64,000 nucleotides of DNA from Verrucomicrobiia bacterium. GTDB lineage: Bacteria; Verrucomicrobiota; Verrucomicrobiia; Opitutales; Opitutaceae. Of the stretch, positions 34,945-42,997 are shown piece after piece; the stretch's first letter is position 1, and every line of letters starts with the position of its first letter. A model generated the notes under the pieces. It searched no databases, had not been told where the DNA came from, and saw only the letters and a program-made list of their open reading frames with translations. The position numbers and the translations under genes were made by a program. The DNA is taken from positions 1-64,000 of the forward strand of contig WYBX01000046.1 in NCBI GenBank assembly GCA_011525695.1, in the 5' to 3' direction.

Positions 34945-36768
34945 TCACTTCTCCAACTCCTCCCAGCGGGCGTAGGCCGCAGCCAGCGCGGCCTCAATCT
35001 CGGACAGCCGCGTGGTCGCCGCAACCACCGCCGGGCCGGCGGACTTGAAGAATGCGGGATCGGCGAGCTGCGCCGTGAGCCCGGCCTGTTCCGCTTCGAG
35101 CGCCTCGATCCTCACCGGCAGCTGCTCAACTTCGGCCCGCTCCTTGTTGCTCAGTTTGCGCGGCTTTTTCGGAGTGGCGTCTGCTCCCCCGGCTGCTACG
35201 CCTGGGTTCGCGTCGGTTGCTGGCTGGCCTTCTGCCGGTTTCGTCCCGGCCTTCGGAGCCGCATTCCCGGCCGCCTTCGTTGCAGCCTGCCAGTCGTCAT
35301 AGCCTCCGATGTATTCTGAAACCACTCCGTCGCCTTCGAATACGAGGAGACTGGTGCAAACTTCGTTGAGAAACGCACGATCATGGCTCACGAGCAGCAC
35401 CGTGCCGCCGAATTCGACCAGCAAGTCCTCCAGCAGCTCGAGCGTCTCGGCATCGAGATCATTCGTCGGCTCGTCCAGCACCAGCACGTTGGCCGGTTTC
35501 GTGAACAGCCGCGCCAGCAGCAGCCGGTTCCGCTCGCCGCCGGAGAGCGCCTTGATCGGGGTTCGCGCCCGGGCCGGTTCGAACAGGAAGTCCTCCAGGT
35601 AGGAAATCACATGCCGGCTGCGGCCGTTGATCGTGACGGTCGCGTTGCCGTCTGCAACCGCGTCCTGCACGCGCATGGTTTCGTCGAGCTGCGTTCGCAG
35701 CTGATCGAAATACACGACTTCCAGCCGCGTCCCGGCCTCCACCGTCCCCTGCTGCGGCGCGATCTGGCCCAGCAGCAGCCGCAACAGCGTGGTTTTGCCG
35801 GCGCCATTCGGCCCGACGATTCCGATCTTGTCGCCACGTTCGATCCGCGTCGAAAAATCGCGGATGATCCACTGCTCGCCATAGCGGAAGCTCACCTGAT
35901 CGCAGGTGACGACCTTGAACCCACTGCGCTCCGACTCCTGGGCCGTCAGCCGGACGGTGCCGGCGCGCTCGCGACGGGCCGCACGTTCGAGGCGCATCTG
36001 TTTCAAGGCATTGATCCGGTTGAGCGCGCGGGAACGCTGGGCCTTCACCCCGCGGCGGATCCACTCCTCCTCCTGGGCCAGCTTCTTGTCGAACTGCGCC
36101 CGCTGCACCTCCTCCGCCTCGAGCACGGCCTGCTTGCGCACCAGGAACGTGTCGTAATCGCAGCTCCAGCCAATCAACCGGCCCCGATCCACCTCGACGA
36201 TCCGGGTGGCGAGTTTGCGCAGGAAGGCGCGATCGTGCGTCACGAAGACGAGTGCGCCGCCCCATTCGAGCAGGAATTCCTCCAGCCAGCGGATCGACTC
36301 GAGATCGAGATGGTTCGTCGGCTCGTCGAGCAGCAGGAGCTGCGGCTCCTCCACCAGGCCGCGGGCCAGCAGCACCCGCCGCTTTTGCCCGGCCGAAAGC
36401 GCGGGGAACTCCGCTTCCGGCGGCAGGCCCATCCGCTCCATCAGCGATTCCACCCGGTCGTGGCGCTCCCAGTCGTTGTGCTCCTCGTAGCTGCCGCCCT
36501 CGCCCTCGATCACGCTCCGCACGGTGCCGGCGATGCCGGCCGGCACTTCCTGGCGCAGGACCGACACGACCGCTCCGGGCTGCCGGAGCACCTGGCCCTC
36601 GTCCGGCTGCAACTCGCCGGCAATCAGCTTCAGCAGCGTTGACTTGCCGGCGCCGTTGCGGCCGACGAGGCAGACGCGCTCGCCGCGGTCGATTTGCAGG
36701 TTGACGCGGTCGAGCAGCGGCGCGCCACCGAAGCTCAGGCTGAGATCGAGAAGACTGACGAGGGCCAT
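34945..36768 (-). CDS. uup: ABC-F family ATPase, Uup-like
   Basis: A 607-residue protein with two ATP-binding domains and no membrane segment. The first domain has Walker A VGRNGAGKST, signature LSAGQKRR and Walker B LLLLDEPTNHLD; the second has VGPNGAGKTT, LSGGERNR and VLVLDEPTNDLD. A linker with many Arg/Lys between them and a C-terminal coiled coil after a Pro/Ala-rich spacer (residues ~530-607) are typical of Uup, which acts on ribosomes or branched DNA. The start MALVSLLDLSLSFGG is the usual ABC-F N-terminus. Confidence 0.93.
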   Translation of the reverse strand: MALVSLLDLSLSFGGAPLLDRVNLQIDRGERVCLVGRNGAGKSTLLKLIAGELQPDEGQVLRQPGAVVSVLRQEVPAGIAGTVRSVIEGEGGSYEEHNDWERHDRVESLMERMGLPPEAEFPALSAGQKRRVLLARGLVEEPQLLLLDEPTNHLDLESIRWLEEFLLEWGGALVFVTHDRAFLRKLATRIVEVDRGRLIGWSCDYDTFLVRKQAVLEAEEVQRAQFDKKLAQEEEWIRRGVKAQRSRALNRINALKQMRLERAARRERAGTVRLTAQESERSGFKVVTCDQVSFRYGEQWIIRDFSTRIERGDKIGIVGPNGAGKTTLLRLLLGQIAPQQGTVEAGTRLEVVYFDQLRTQLDETMRVQDAVADGNATVTINGRSRHVISYLEDFLFEPARARTPIKALSGGERNRLLLARLFTKPANVLVLDEPTNDLDAETLELLEDLLVEFGGTVLLVSHDRAFLNEVCTSLLVFEGDGVVSEYIGGYDDWQAATKAAGNAAPKAGTKPAEGQPATDANPGVAAGGADATPKKPRKLSNKERAEVEQLPVRIEALEAEQAGLTAQLADPAFFKSAGPAVVAATTRLSEIEAALAAAYARWEELEK

Positions 36769-36816
36769 GGGAACCGGATAGCGTCTGCGGCGACTTGGCC
36801 GAGCGCAAGGCCGGGT

Positions 36817-36866
36817 GTCTCGGATTTCAGATCTCAAATTTCAAATCCGAGATCTCAAATCTCAGG
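36817..36866. repeat. Low-complexity TCTCGGATTTCA/ATCTCAAAT repeat
   Basis: Several nearly identical units of about 9-13 bases (ATCTCAAAT, AATTTCAAATC, GATCTCAAAT) occur in tandem and inverted order. The same sequence type recurs at 44485-44515 inside the exosortase gene. No coding role is likely here. Confidence 0.6.
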
Positions 36867-36930
36867 CACAGGACCAGGTCGCACATTTCCATTTGTCCCC
36901 TGCTTCGGGCTTTGCCTTGCTGGGTGCGAG

Positions 36931-37722
36931 ATGCCGGCCGCCGTCGCACCACCCCGCTACAATGTCCTCGGTGTGGGCATTTCGGCCCTGACGCGCAAAC
37001 AGGCGCTCGAGCTCATACTGGGGGTTCGCGGCAACAGCCGCCAGGGGTACGTTTGCCTGGGCACGGCCCATGGGCTTACGGCAGCCCGCACGGATCCCGC
37101 ACTGCGCAGGATTTTCAACGAATCCTGGCTGACCACACCGGACGGGATGCCGCTCGTCTGGCTCGGCCCGCGGGGCGTCGAGCGCGTGTATGGACCGGAT
37201 CTCATGCTGGACGTTTGCGACGCCGGCCGTGCCATCGGTCTGCGTCATTACCTTTACGGCGGCGCACCGGGCGTGGCGGCGAAGCTTCGGGAGCGGCTGG
37301 AGGCGCGTTTTCCCGGATTGCTGATCACCGGGCTCTTTTCGCCACCGTTTCGACCGCTCGAGCCCGCGGAGTTCGCCAGGCTTCAGGCGGACGTCGCACA
37401 GGCGCGGCCCGACGTGATGTGGGTGGGCTTGGGCACACCGAAACAGGAGGCGTTCATGGCTGCGCACTGGCAGGCGCTGGAGGCAGGCGTGCTCATTGGG
37501 GTCGGTGCGGCGTTCGATTTCCATTCGGGCCGCGTCCGGCAGGCGCCGCGCTGGATCCAGCGCAGCGGGTTCGAATGGCTGTTCCGGCTCGCGGTCGAGC
37601 CGCGCCGGCTCGGTCCGCGCTATCTCAAGACCAACCCGATTTTTGTCCTGCGTGTGGTCGCGCAGAAAGCCCGGCTCAGGCGTTACGAAATCGAAGCGAA
37701 GATCCCGGGCGGAAATTTGTAG
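36931..37722 (+). CDS. WecG/TagA/CpsF-family glycosyltransferase
   Basis: A 263-residue GT26 enzyme. The start region reads NVLGVGISALTRKQALELI. The acceptor/donor region is TPDGMPLVWLGP near residue 68, then RHYLYGGAPGVA near 100 and the family motif DVMWVGLGTPKQE near 165. It transfers N-acetylmannosaminuronate-type sugars from nucleotide donors onto lipid-linked precursors of surface polymers. It stands about 6 kb before the exopolysaccharide genes, separated from them by housekeeping genes. The upstream in-frame extension lies in repeat sequence. Confidence 0.9.
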   Translation: MPAAVAPPRYNVLGVGISALTRKQALELILGVRGNSRQGYVCLGTAHGLTAARTDPALRRIFNESWLTTPDGMPLVWLGPRGVERVYGPDLMLDVCDAGRAIGLRHYLYGGAPGVAAKLRERLEARFPGLLITGLFSPPFRPLEPAEFARLQADVAQARPDVMWVGLGTPKQEAFMAAHWQALEAGVLIGVGAAFDFHSGRVRQAPRWIQRSGFEWLFRLAVEPRRLGPRYLKTNPIFVLRVVAQKARLRRYEIEAKIPGGNL

Positions 37723-37733
37723 CGAAGAACCGA

Positions 37734-37805
37734 GCGCAGGCGAGGCTGCGCCCGTCCGGGTAATCGAATGATCCTGAGGGCGCAGGCGAGGCTGCGCCCC
37801 TACGG
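37734..37805. repeat. Two GCGCAGGCGAGGCTGCGCCC repeats
   Basis: Two copies of a hairpin-forming element (GCGCAG/CTGCGC arms), at 37734-37759 and 37778-37805, follow the glycosyltransferase stop. A third copy is at 51664-51690 upstream of rodA. Copies two and three share GCGCCCCTACGG. Confidence 0.7.
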
Positions 37806-37913
37806 CTGCGTGATTGAAAGTGGCAGCGGCGTCTCGCTGCTGAAGAAGTTGGATTCATGGAGGGCCGGGCTCCGCCCCGGCCGAAAACACGTTGAACTCC
37901 TCAAAACGAGTCC

Positions 37914-38867
37914 TCACCACCAGCCCTTGACCGTCAGCTCGCTGTCGACCCGCACGCCCGGCGCGGCCTGACGGGCGGCTTGCTCGATCTCGGCCTTCTT
38001 CTCGTTGTTTTCCACCGAACCGCGCAGGACGATTCGCGACTCGGGAACCACCTGCACGCCGGCAGCGGAAAGCGATGGATTTTGCGCCAGCGCCTGCTGC
38101 ACGGCCGCCGCGGCCGCATCGGCGGATTGCCGGCCGGTGGGCGTCAGCTGCTGCTGAAAATCAGCCGCCGACAGCGTCGTGGAAAACGCTCCCTGCGCGT
38201 CATCGGTGAACTCGAGCTGCGAGAAGGGCATGACGTACTTCTGTCCCGTCGTCGCAAACCCACCCGCCGGAGCCAGCACCGGCTGCGCCATCTGCTGGTT
38301 GAGATCGATCGCAACATCCTCGATACGTCCGATCGTCTGATTGCCCGAGCGCACGTCCTTCCCTTTCACTTGGGAAACCCGCACGAACGTCTGCGCCGCA
38401 CCCGCGGCGGCGATTCCCGGCTGCGCCGCCGAAAACTCGCGGGTCAGGTCCTGCAACTGATCCGGTTGGAGCGCAACCCGGCCCTGCAGCCGGCTTTCCG
38501 TCAGCGTTCCTACCTTGTCCCATTCGGCCTGTCCCATCGCCACGGCGAACTGATCCGGCGCGGTCGAGGTGAGCGCGCTGACTGGCACGATCCGGTAGGT
38601 CTGGCCGGCCGATCCGGCACCGCTGGTGACAAGCAGGAAATGGAGTTTTCCATCCTCGGGATTGACGAGAAAATCCGCCACCTGGCCGAAGTCCTCCTGG
38701 TTGGAACCGCGCAACGACTTGCCCAGGAAGGCGTCGAGGCCGTTCGACTGCGCGGGAGCCGTGGCGAGTTGGACCTGTGCGGTCTGGGCCGTGGCCGTCG
38801 CACCGCCGGCGAGGACCCCGGCAATGATGAGGGAGAGGATGGACCGTTTGGTTGCGTGCGTCTTCAT
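37914..38867 (-). CDS. Exported PRC-barrel and BON domain protein
   Basis: A 317-residue exported protein with signal SILSLIIAGVLAGGATATAQ. A PRC-barrel-like region starts near residue 45 (FLGKSLRGSNQEDFGQVADFLVNPEDG) and a second one near 170 (GKDVRSGNQTIGRIEDVAIDL). The C-terminal 80 residues are a BON domain (LSAAGVQVVPESRIVLRGSV then ARQAAPGVRVDSELTV). BON domains bind phospholipid at the periplasmic face of membranes, and the whole is probably an envelope stress protein. It stands alone on the minus strand. Confidence 0.83.
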   Translation of the reverse strand: MKTHATKRSILSLIIAGVLAGGATATAQTAQVQLATAPAQSNGLDAFLGKSLRGSNQEDFGQVADFLVNPEDGKLHFLLVTSGAGSAGQTYRIVPVSALTSTAPDQFAVAMGQAEWDKVGTLTESRLQGRVALQPDQLQDLTREFSAAQPGIAAAGAAQTFVRVSQVKGKDVRSGNQTIGRIEDVAIDLNQQMAQPVLAPAGGFATTGQKYVMPFSQLEFTDDAQGAFSTTLSAADFQQQLTPTGRQSADAAAAAVQQALAQNPSLSAAGVQVVPESRIVLRGSVENNEKKAEIEQAARQAAPGVRVDSELTVKGWW

Positions 38868-39050
38868 AAATCTTCTCAGGTTCGTGGTTACGGTGCTTCG
38901 CTGTTTCGGTGGGCGGGATGCGTCCCGGTCTGGGCCGTGAGTCTCCCGTCCACGCCGAATTCTCCCTCTGGAAAAAGACCAGCGCCGCAGGTGCCCCCGC
39001 TTTGGGCATGGGCGAATCCCCGTAGGACGCGCTGGTGCGATTTCCCGGGG

Positions 39051-39716
39051 CTAAAACAGTTCGCGCTGCTGCAGGGCCTCGCGCTTGTTCGGATCCAGGG
39101 TGCTCAGCGCCAGCAACTGCATGATCGTGAATGAAGCCGTCGGTTCGTGGCGGGCCAGCAGATTGAGCAGCACGGCTCCGGCCAGCGCATCGAACAGTGC
39201 CGCATGATAACGGCAGCGATCCGGCGGACAATGCTCCGCGGCCAGCCGGGCAAGTTCATCCTGCGCGCCGCACGCGCTCACGAGCGATTCCAGCCTTCCT
39301 GAATCCAGCCGGGGGCACAGCTGGGCGTAAATCCGAGCCGTATCGATCCAGGGGCCCCAGTCGATGACACGTTCGCCGGGACGCACAAAATCAGGTGAGT
39401 TCCGCGGATAAGGCCAGACGGACTTCAGCAGCGAGTTCTCCACACCGGCGTAATGCGCCGCGAGCGGACCGCACTCGCGGAGGCTTGCGAAGTATTCCCA
39501 GCTGTCGGCAAACGGCGTATGGGCCTCCAGCAACTCCTCCCTCAAACCGTGCACCGCGAAATCCTCCTCGCGCACCCGGCCGATGGCCTGGCAGAGCCGG
39601 GTGTGGGTCTCGACCACCTTGCCCCCCAGCACGGTCACGACGCCGTATTCGAGGACGCCCGAGGACTGGCTGCCTTCGAAATCGACGAAGAAGATCGGAT
39701 GATCGGTCCACGCCAT
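39051..39716 (-). CDS. DEDDh 3'-5' exonuclease-like protein
   Basis: A 221-residue DnaQ-like exonuclease. The first acidic pair is FFVDFEGS at residues 9-16, the second motif is AAHYAGVENSLL near 87, and the final His-Asp is RYHAALFDALAG near 168. The enzyme group removes nucleotides from DNA or RNA ends; it has no polymerase or other domain. It diverges from the inositol-phosphatase-family gene over a stretch of short repeats. Confidence 0.82.
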   Translation of the reverse strand: MAWTDHPIFFVDFEGSQSSGVLEYGVVTVLGGKVVETHTRLCQAIGRVREEDFAVHGLREELLEAHTPFADSWEYFASLRECGPLAAHYAGVENSLLKSVWPYPRNSPDFVRPGERVIDWGPWIDTARIYAQLCPRLDSGRLESLVSACGAQDELARLAAEHCPPDRCRYHAALFDALAGAVLLNLLARHEPTASFTIMQLLALSTLDPNKREALQQRELF

Positions 39717-39754
39717 GGGATGGTGCCCGAGACCAAGGCAGTCGCGATCGGAAG

Positions 39755-39860
39755 GAAAGGACCAAACGCGTCATCCTTGGTCCGGCCCGTTTTTCCCCTT
39801 GGTCCCCCGGTCCTTTCGTCCTTTGTTTCCTTGGTTCCTGACAACTTTCTCCTGACTCCT
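39755..39860. repeat. Degenerate CCTTGGTCC / TCCTTTCGTCC repeats
   Basis: Short units such as TCCTTGG, CCTTGGTCC and GGTCCTTTCG recur between the exonuclease and phosphatase starts. The tandem heptamer array inside the exosortase gene (43733-43775) uses the same unit. Confidence 0.55.
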
Positions 39861-39861
39861 C

Positions 39862-40638
39862 GTGGATCTCTCACCCTATCGCGCCTTCATGATGGAACTT
39901 GCCGTGGCGAGCGGCGGGTTTCTCCGGCCGCTCTTCGGCCAGCCGGGGCTCGCGGTCGAGACCAAGCCTGACGATTCGCCGGTCACGGCCGCGGATCGGG
40001 GCGCCGAGGAATTGATGCGCCGCGCCATCGCGCGGAAATTTCCAGGCCACGGCATCATCGGCGAGGAGTTCGGCCGGGATCGGCCGGAGGCGGAATTGGT
40101 CTGGATGCTGGATCCCGTGGACGGCACGAAATCGTTCATTACCGGGGTGCCGCTGTGGGGGACGCTGGTTGCGCTGCTGCACCAGGGGCAGCCCGTGCTC
40201 GGCTGCATCCACCAGCCGGTCCTCCGCCAGTTGATGATCGGCGACGGCGTCGCGACAACGTTGAATGGCCGGCCGGTCCGCTGCCGCGCCACGCGGCGGA
40301 TTGAGGAGGCGACGCTGTTGACCAGCGATCCATTGAATCCCGCGAAGTTTCAGGATGGCGCCGGCTACGATCGGGTCCAGCACCGGGCGCGGCTGGTCCG
40401 CACCTGGGGCGATTGCTATGGCTACCTGCTGCTGGCGGCCGGCTGGGCCGACATTGCGCTCGATCCGATCATGAATCCGTGGGATGTCGCCGCGCTCGTG
40501 CCGGTGGTGCGGGGCGCTGGCGGCGTCATTTCCGACTGGCAGGGCGGCGCGGCCTTCCCCGCGCAATCCACCGTCGCCGCGGCAACGCCGGAATTGCACG
40601 CGCAGGTGATCGCCGCCCTGAAATCCCCGCCTGGATAA
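39862..40638 (+). CDS. Inositol-monophosphatase family protein, histidinol-phosphatase-like
   Basis: A 258-residue Mg2+-dependent phosphatase with a GTG start. It carries GIIGEEFG near residue 66, the metal motif WMLDPVDGTKSF near 82 and the C-terminal NPWDVAALVPVV near 208. The layout is close to the HisN-type histidinol-phosphatases, which complete histidine synthesis in some bacteria, but IMPases share it. No his genes are adjacent. A dispersed 3'-end repeat lies between it and the convergent queF. Confidence 0.85.
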   Translation: MDLSPYRAFMMELAVASGGFLRPLFGQPGLAVETKPDDSPVTAADRGAEELMRRAIARKFPGHGIIGEEFGRDRPEAELVWMLDPVDGTKSFITGVPLWGTLVALLHQGQPVLGCIHQPVLRQLMIGDGVATTLNGRPVRCRATRRIEEATLLTSDPLNPAKFQDGAGYDRVQHRARLVRTWGDCYGYLLLAAGWADIALDPIMNPWDVAALVPVVRGAGGVISDWQGGAAFPAQSTVAAATPELHAQVIAALKSPPG

Positions 40639-40666
40639 CTGACGCTCCTCGCGAAAAGAGATCCTC

Positions 40667-40763
40667 GAAAATGCCGCAGGCATTTTCGTTAAGGAGGCTG
40701 TCGGCCGCCCGCCTTTCAGTTCGCCTTCATCAGAACGGACCGCGTAAGTCCGACGGACTCCTA
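40667..40763 (-). repeat. 3'-end dispersed repeat with hairpin, copy 2
   Basis: Inverted copy of the 22422-22517 element, oriented so that its TAGGAGTC end follows the queF stop. The GAAAATGCC/GGCATTTTC hairpin lies at its low-coordinate end, nearer the phosphatase stop. Likely a bidirectional terminator between the convergent genes. Confidence 0.75.
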
Positions 40764-40765
40764 GA

Positions 40766-41131
40766 CTAGCCGCGGCGGCCGCGGCGCGGCTTCCATTCCG
40801 CCGTGATCACCGACGTGAAACCGCCGCGCGCCTTCCAGTCCGCAACAATCGTCAGCGCCCGCGGCTTCAGGGCCGCACCGAGGTCGTCGCAGATCTTGTT
40901 CGTGACCTCCTCGAAGAATATGCCGTCGTTTCGGTACGAGTGGAAATACAGCTTGAGCGACTTGAGCTCCACGCAGGTCTTGTCCGCCACGTACCGGACG
41001 GTGATGGCCGCGAAATCCGGGTGGCCGGTGATGGGACAGACCGAGGTGAATTCGTGATGCGTGTGCTCGATCACGTAATCGCGCTGGGGGGCGGGATTCG
41101 GGAAGGTCTCGAGGATTTTCGGGTCAGCCAT
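40766..41131 (-). CDS. queF: NADPH-dependent 7-cyano-7-deazaguanine reductase QueF
   Basis: A 121-residue short-type QueF that reduces preQ0 to preQ1 in queuosine synthesis. The catalytic Cys is in EFTSVCPITGHPDF near residue 31, the substrate motif is CVELKSLKLYFHSYRN near 51, and FFEEVTNKI follows. The Lys/Arg-rich end (WKPRRGRRG) is unusual but harmless. The start MADPKILETF is the family N-terminus. The promoter region is full of short repeats. Confidence 0.93.
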   Translation of the reverse strand: MADPKILETFPNPAPQRDYVIEHTHHEFTSVCPITGHPDFAAITVRYVADKTCVELKSLKLYFHSYRNDGIFFEEVTNKICDDLGAALKPRALTIVADWKARGGFTSVITAEWKPRRGRRG

Positions 41132-41371
41132 TGGCTTGAAGTAGTGGGTAGCGAGCATCGAGTAGCGAGTAGGAAAACCGCGCAACCGTGAGCAGTGGGT
41201 AGCGCTCGGCGCGTTGATCTGGATTCCCCTCTTTAGGGTCGCGGTATCCGCCCGCTTCGAATCCCAACGATTTTCATTAAATTCGACCCTGCGGCCTGCC
41301 TACTCGCTACTCGCTACCCGCTACCCGCTCCTCACTACTGTCCCGGCTACCCGCTACTCACTACTGCCCGC
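41132..41371. repeat. Repeats of GTAGCGAGTAG type in inverted order
   Basis: The left part (41140-41210) has units GTGGGTAGCG and GAGTAGCGAGTAGG. The right part (41297-41371) has the reverse complement, CCTACTCGCTACTCGCTACC and CTACCCGCTACTCACTACTG. They flank about 90 bases that probably hold the queF promoter and the end of rny. Confidence 0.6.
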
Positions 41372-42952
41372 TCACGTCGCCGTTTCGGTGAACCGGGACT
41401 CCCGGATCACGGTGACCTTGATCGTGCTCGGGTACTGCAGTTCGGACTCGATCCGGGTCCGAAGCTCCTTCGCGATTTCCCGCGCCCGGTCATCGGTCAC
41501 CTCCTGGGGAGAAACGACGACGCGAATCTCGCGGCCGGCCTGGATGGCAAAGGCCTGCTGCACGCCCTCGATCGAGAGGGCGAGCTTCTCGAGCCGGCCC
41601 AGCCGCTGGATGTATCCGGTGAGCGACTCCGCGCGCGCACCCGGACGAACGGCGGAGATTGTGTCGGCCAGGATGACGAGCCCCGCATAAACCGTCTCCG
41701 GCTTCACCTCCTCGTGATGGGCGGCCACCGCGTTCACCACAATCGGGGTTTCGCCGTAGCGCTTGATGAATTCCGCACCAATCACGGCGTGGCTGCCCTC
41801 GAGTTCGCCCGGCACGGCCTTGCCGATGTCGTGGAGGAGGCCCGCGCGCTTCGCCAGGTTCGGATCCAGTCCGACTTCGCTGGCAATCACCGAGGCGAGA
41901 AACGCGGTCTCAATCGAATGGTCGAGGACATTCTGGTTGTACGAAAACCGGTACTTCAGCCGGCCGAGCAGCCGGATGATCTCGGGATGGAGCCCGTTGA
42001 TGTTCAGCCGGGCCACGGCGTCCTCGCCGGCCTGCACGGTGTTCAGCTCGACCTCTTCCTGCGCCCGCTTCACGAACTCCTCGATCGAGGCCGGGTGGAT
42101 TCGTCCGTCCTTGATCAATGCATCCAGCGCGGTGCGGGCGACCTCGCGGCGCACGGGGTCGAAGGACGACACGAGCACCATTTGCGGCGACTCGTCGACC
42201 AGCAGCGTGACCCCCGTCGCGGACTCGAAGGACTTGATGTTCCGACCCTCGCGGCCGATGATCCGGCCCTTCATCTCCTCGGTCGGAAGCTGGATGATCG
42301 TGGCCGTGAGATCGTTGTTCGGCTTGGTCGCAATCCGTTGCATCGACGCAATCAGGATTCGCTGGGCCTCGTTGCGCAGCTCCTGCTCGGACTTTTCCAG
42401 CGTGGCGCGGCGCAGCGCCCGGATCTCATCCTGGCACTCGAGCAGGATCTCCTCCCGCAGCTGCTTCCGGATCTCGTCCGCATCGAGCTGCGACACGCCT
42501 TCGAGCCGCTTGCGGACACTCTTGGACAGCCCCCGGATGGCATCCCGCGCCTGCCGTACGGCCGCACTCTCCCGGTTCAGCCGTTCCTGCCGCTGCTCCA
42601 GCTGGTAATCGAGGAGGCCCAATGACTCCTCGTGCGCGCGGATTTCGCGCAACCTCACGTCGCTCTCGATTTCCCGGCGGTCGAACTCGCGGTTCAGCTC
42701 GGCGCGCTTCTCCTGAATCTCCGCCTCGGCCTTCTGCTTCATCTCTTCGGCAGCCACGGCCGCCTCGCGGCGGGCCACCTCGATCAGCTCGGCCGCCTGC
42801 TCATGCGCCACGCGTCGCGTGTGCCGGGTCAGCGCCCAGACGACCAGGAACCCGACCCCGACGCCGGCAACCAGCGGCACCCAGAGCTCCCAGTCAAACG
42901 GGGCGCTCTCGGCGAAAAGCAAGGCCAAGTCGGCTGCGCCTACCTTCGTCAA
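41372..42952 (-). CDS. rny: Ribonuclease Y
   Basis: A 526-residue endonuclease that starts mRNA turnover. An N-terminal membrane anchor (WVPLVAGVGVGFLVVWAL) and a long charged coiled coil (residues 45-200) are followed by a KH domain (PTEEMKGRIIGREGRNIKSFE, near 222) and an HD domain with RAGLLHDIGKAV near 365 and AAHHEEVKPETVYAGL near 405. The usual rny length is about 510-530. The start is at MTKVGAADLALLF. It sits between the exosortase gene and queF. Confidence 0.95.
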   Translation of the reverse strand: MTKVGAADLALLFAESAPFDWELWVPLVAGVGVGFLVVWALTRHTRRVAHEQAAELIEVARREAAVAAEEMKQKAEAEIQEKRAELNREFDRREIESDVRLREIRAHEESLGLLDYQLEQRQERLNRESAAVRQARDAIRGLSKSVRKRLEGVSQLDADEIRKQLREEILLECQDEIRALRRATLEKSEQELRNEAQRILIASMQRIATKPNNDLTATIIQLPTEEMKGRIIGREGRNIKSFESATGVTLLVDESPQMVLVSSFDPVRREVARTALDALIKDGRIHPASIEEFVKRAQEEVELNTVQAGEDAVARLNINGLHPEIIRLLGRLKYRFSYNQNVLDHSIETAFLASVIASEVGLDPNLAKRAGLLHDIGKAVPGELEGSHAVIGAEFIKRYGETPIVVNAVAAHHEEVKPETVYAGLVILADTISAVRPGARAESLTGYIQRLGRLEKLALSIEGVQQAFAIQAGREIRVVVSPQEVTDDRAREIAKELRTRIESELQYPSTIKVTVIRESRFTETAT

Positions 42953-42997
42953 GGGAGGTGGAAGCTAAAGGGTTTCTGTCCCGCGAAAACTCTAAAA

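Noticed and set aside
37560-37580. tRNA-like GGTTCGAAT element
   Set aside because: It lies inside the glycosyltransferase coding frame and no acceptor stem or other tRNA arms pair around it.
36795-37763. Open frame of 322 codons overlapping the WecG/TagA gene
   Set aside because: An out-of-frame shadow; the WecG frame carries the VGLGTPKQE motif and continuous similarity.
41132-41371. CRISPR-like array
   Set aside because: The units are 8-12 bases, degenerate and without unique spacers; no cas genes are in the window.
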